In this document: piece after piece, positions 63,902-64,000 of the stretch | Layout of the letters: every line of letters begins with the position of its first letter | How positions within the stretch are numbered: position 1 is the first letter of the stretch | Assembly: GCA_022702545.1 (NCBI GenBank) | Contig: JAHRBC010000002.1 | Location: forward strand, 6,076,001-6,140,000 | Length of the DNA stretch: 64,000 nt | Direction: 5' to 3' | DNA from: Phycomyces nitens | Taxonomy: Eukaryota > Mucoromycota > Mucoromycetes > Mucorales > Phycomycetaceae | Program-made: the position numbers and the translations under genes | Notes under the pieces: generated by a model | The model's database searches: none | What the model saw: only the letters and a program-made list of their open reading frames with translations | What the model was told of the DNA's origin: nothing

Positions 63902-64000
63902 TTAGACTGTCACGCATGGATCTAAATTGGCCTCCATACTAGCGTCGTACAGACCGAAGTCGAGATGTTCTTCGTTTTCCACTGTTTCTGTCCCTCGTTC
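63902..64000 (-). CDS. Possible 3' end of a gene cut by the window edge
   Basis: The minus strand is open from the edge to a TAA at 63904-63902 and gives 32 residues (ERGTETVENEEHLDFGLYDA ... DPCVTV). Acidic composition and GC content above the flanking DNA favour a true C-terminus. The rest lies beyond the window, so function cannot be judged. Confidence 0.35.
   Translation of the reverse strand, partial: ERGTETVENEEHLDFGLYDASMEANLDPCVTV

Overview
The window is nuclear DNA of a fungus. Genes carry many short introns of about 45 to 110 bases with GTAAGT-like donors and AG acceptors; intergenic DNA is very AT-rich with many TA microsatellites. The gene content is eukaryotic throughout: SMC5, a PMC-type calcium ATPase, mitochondrial glutaredoxin 5, cytosolic ribosomal proteins uS7 and uL29, GID4 and CENP-S. 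Intron density (23 introns in SMC5, 16 in the ATPase) and the mix of F-box/LRR paralogues, Tc1/mariner, PIF/Harbinger and LINE-like remnants fit an early-diverging fungus of the Mucoromycota (Mucorales, Phycomyces-like). The taxon is an inference, not a measurement. I rebuilt exons by hand from splice signals and reading-frame phase; every multi-exon model given here sums to a multiple of three.

Layout. 0.4-4.9 kb: an F-box/LRR gene whose 3' end was hit by a nested insertion (fragment of a PD-(D/E)XK-like element plus a Tc1/mariner transposase gene), then a decayed second F-box copy. 4.9-8.6 kb: gene-poor. 8.7-9.5 kb: a gene for a predicted secreted protein of unknown function. 10.2-22.0 kb: the core-gene block, with the Ca2+-ATPase and GRX5 on the minus strand and SMC5 on the plus strand. 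25.9-27.6 kb: an MFS transporter. 28.7-32.7 kb: transposon graveyard (LINE-like remnant, second PD-(D/E)XK-like remnant, smaller fragments). 34.7-40.6 kb: a 53-residue protein gene, a 123-residue hypothetical gene, RPS5 and RPL35, with a 1 kb inverted-repeat-bounded segment between the two ribosomal genes. 41.6-46.7 kb: a relic of a Harbinger transposase, a third F-box copy (pseudogene), and a nearly intact two-gene PIF/Harbinger element. 49-57 kb: a decayed unknown gene, a 7TM membrane protein, a 47-residue spliced gene, two tandem solo WWE-domain genes, GID4 and CENP-S/MHF1. 57-62.6 kb: dispersed repeats around an internally duplicated, stop-containing gene of unknown family, and a decayed FAR1-like fragment. 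The right edge cuts the 3' end of a possible minus-strand gene.

How the genes relate. There is no operon-like pathway. The genes serve independent housekeeping roles: Ca2+ export, Fe-S cluster assembly, DNA repair, translation, ubiquitin-mediated degradation and the kinetochore/Fanconi histone fold. The accessory part is shaped by transposons. The points most worth following are the two stand-alone WWE mini-proteins, the F-box protein tail taken from a mobile element, and the internally duplicated gene whose two copies share one in-frame TAG.
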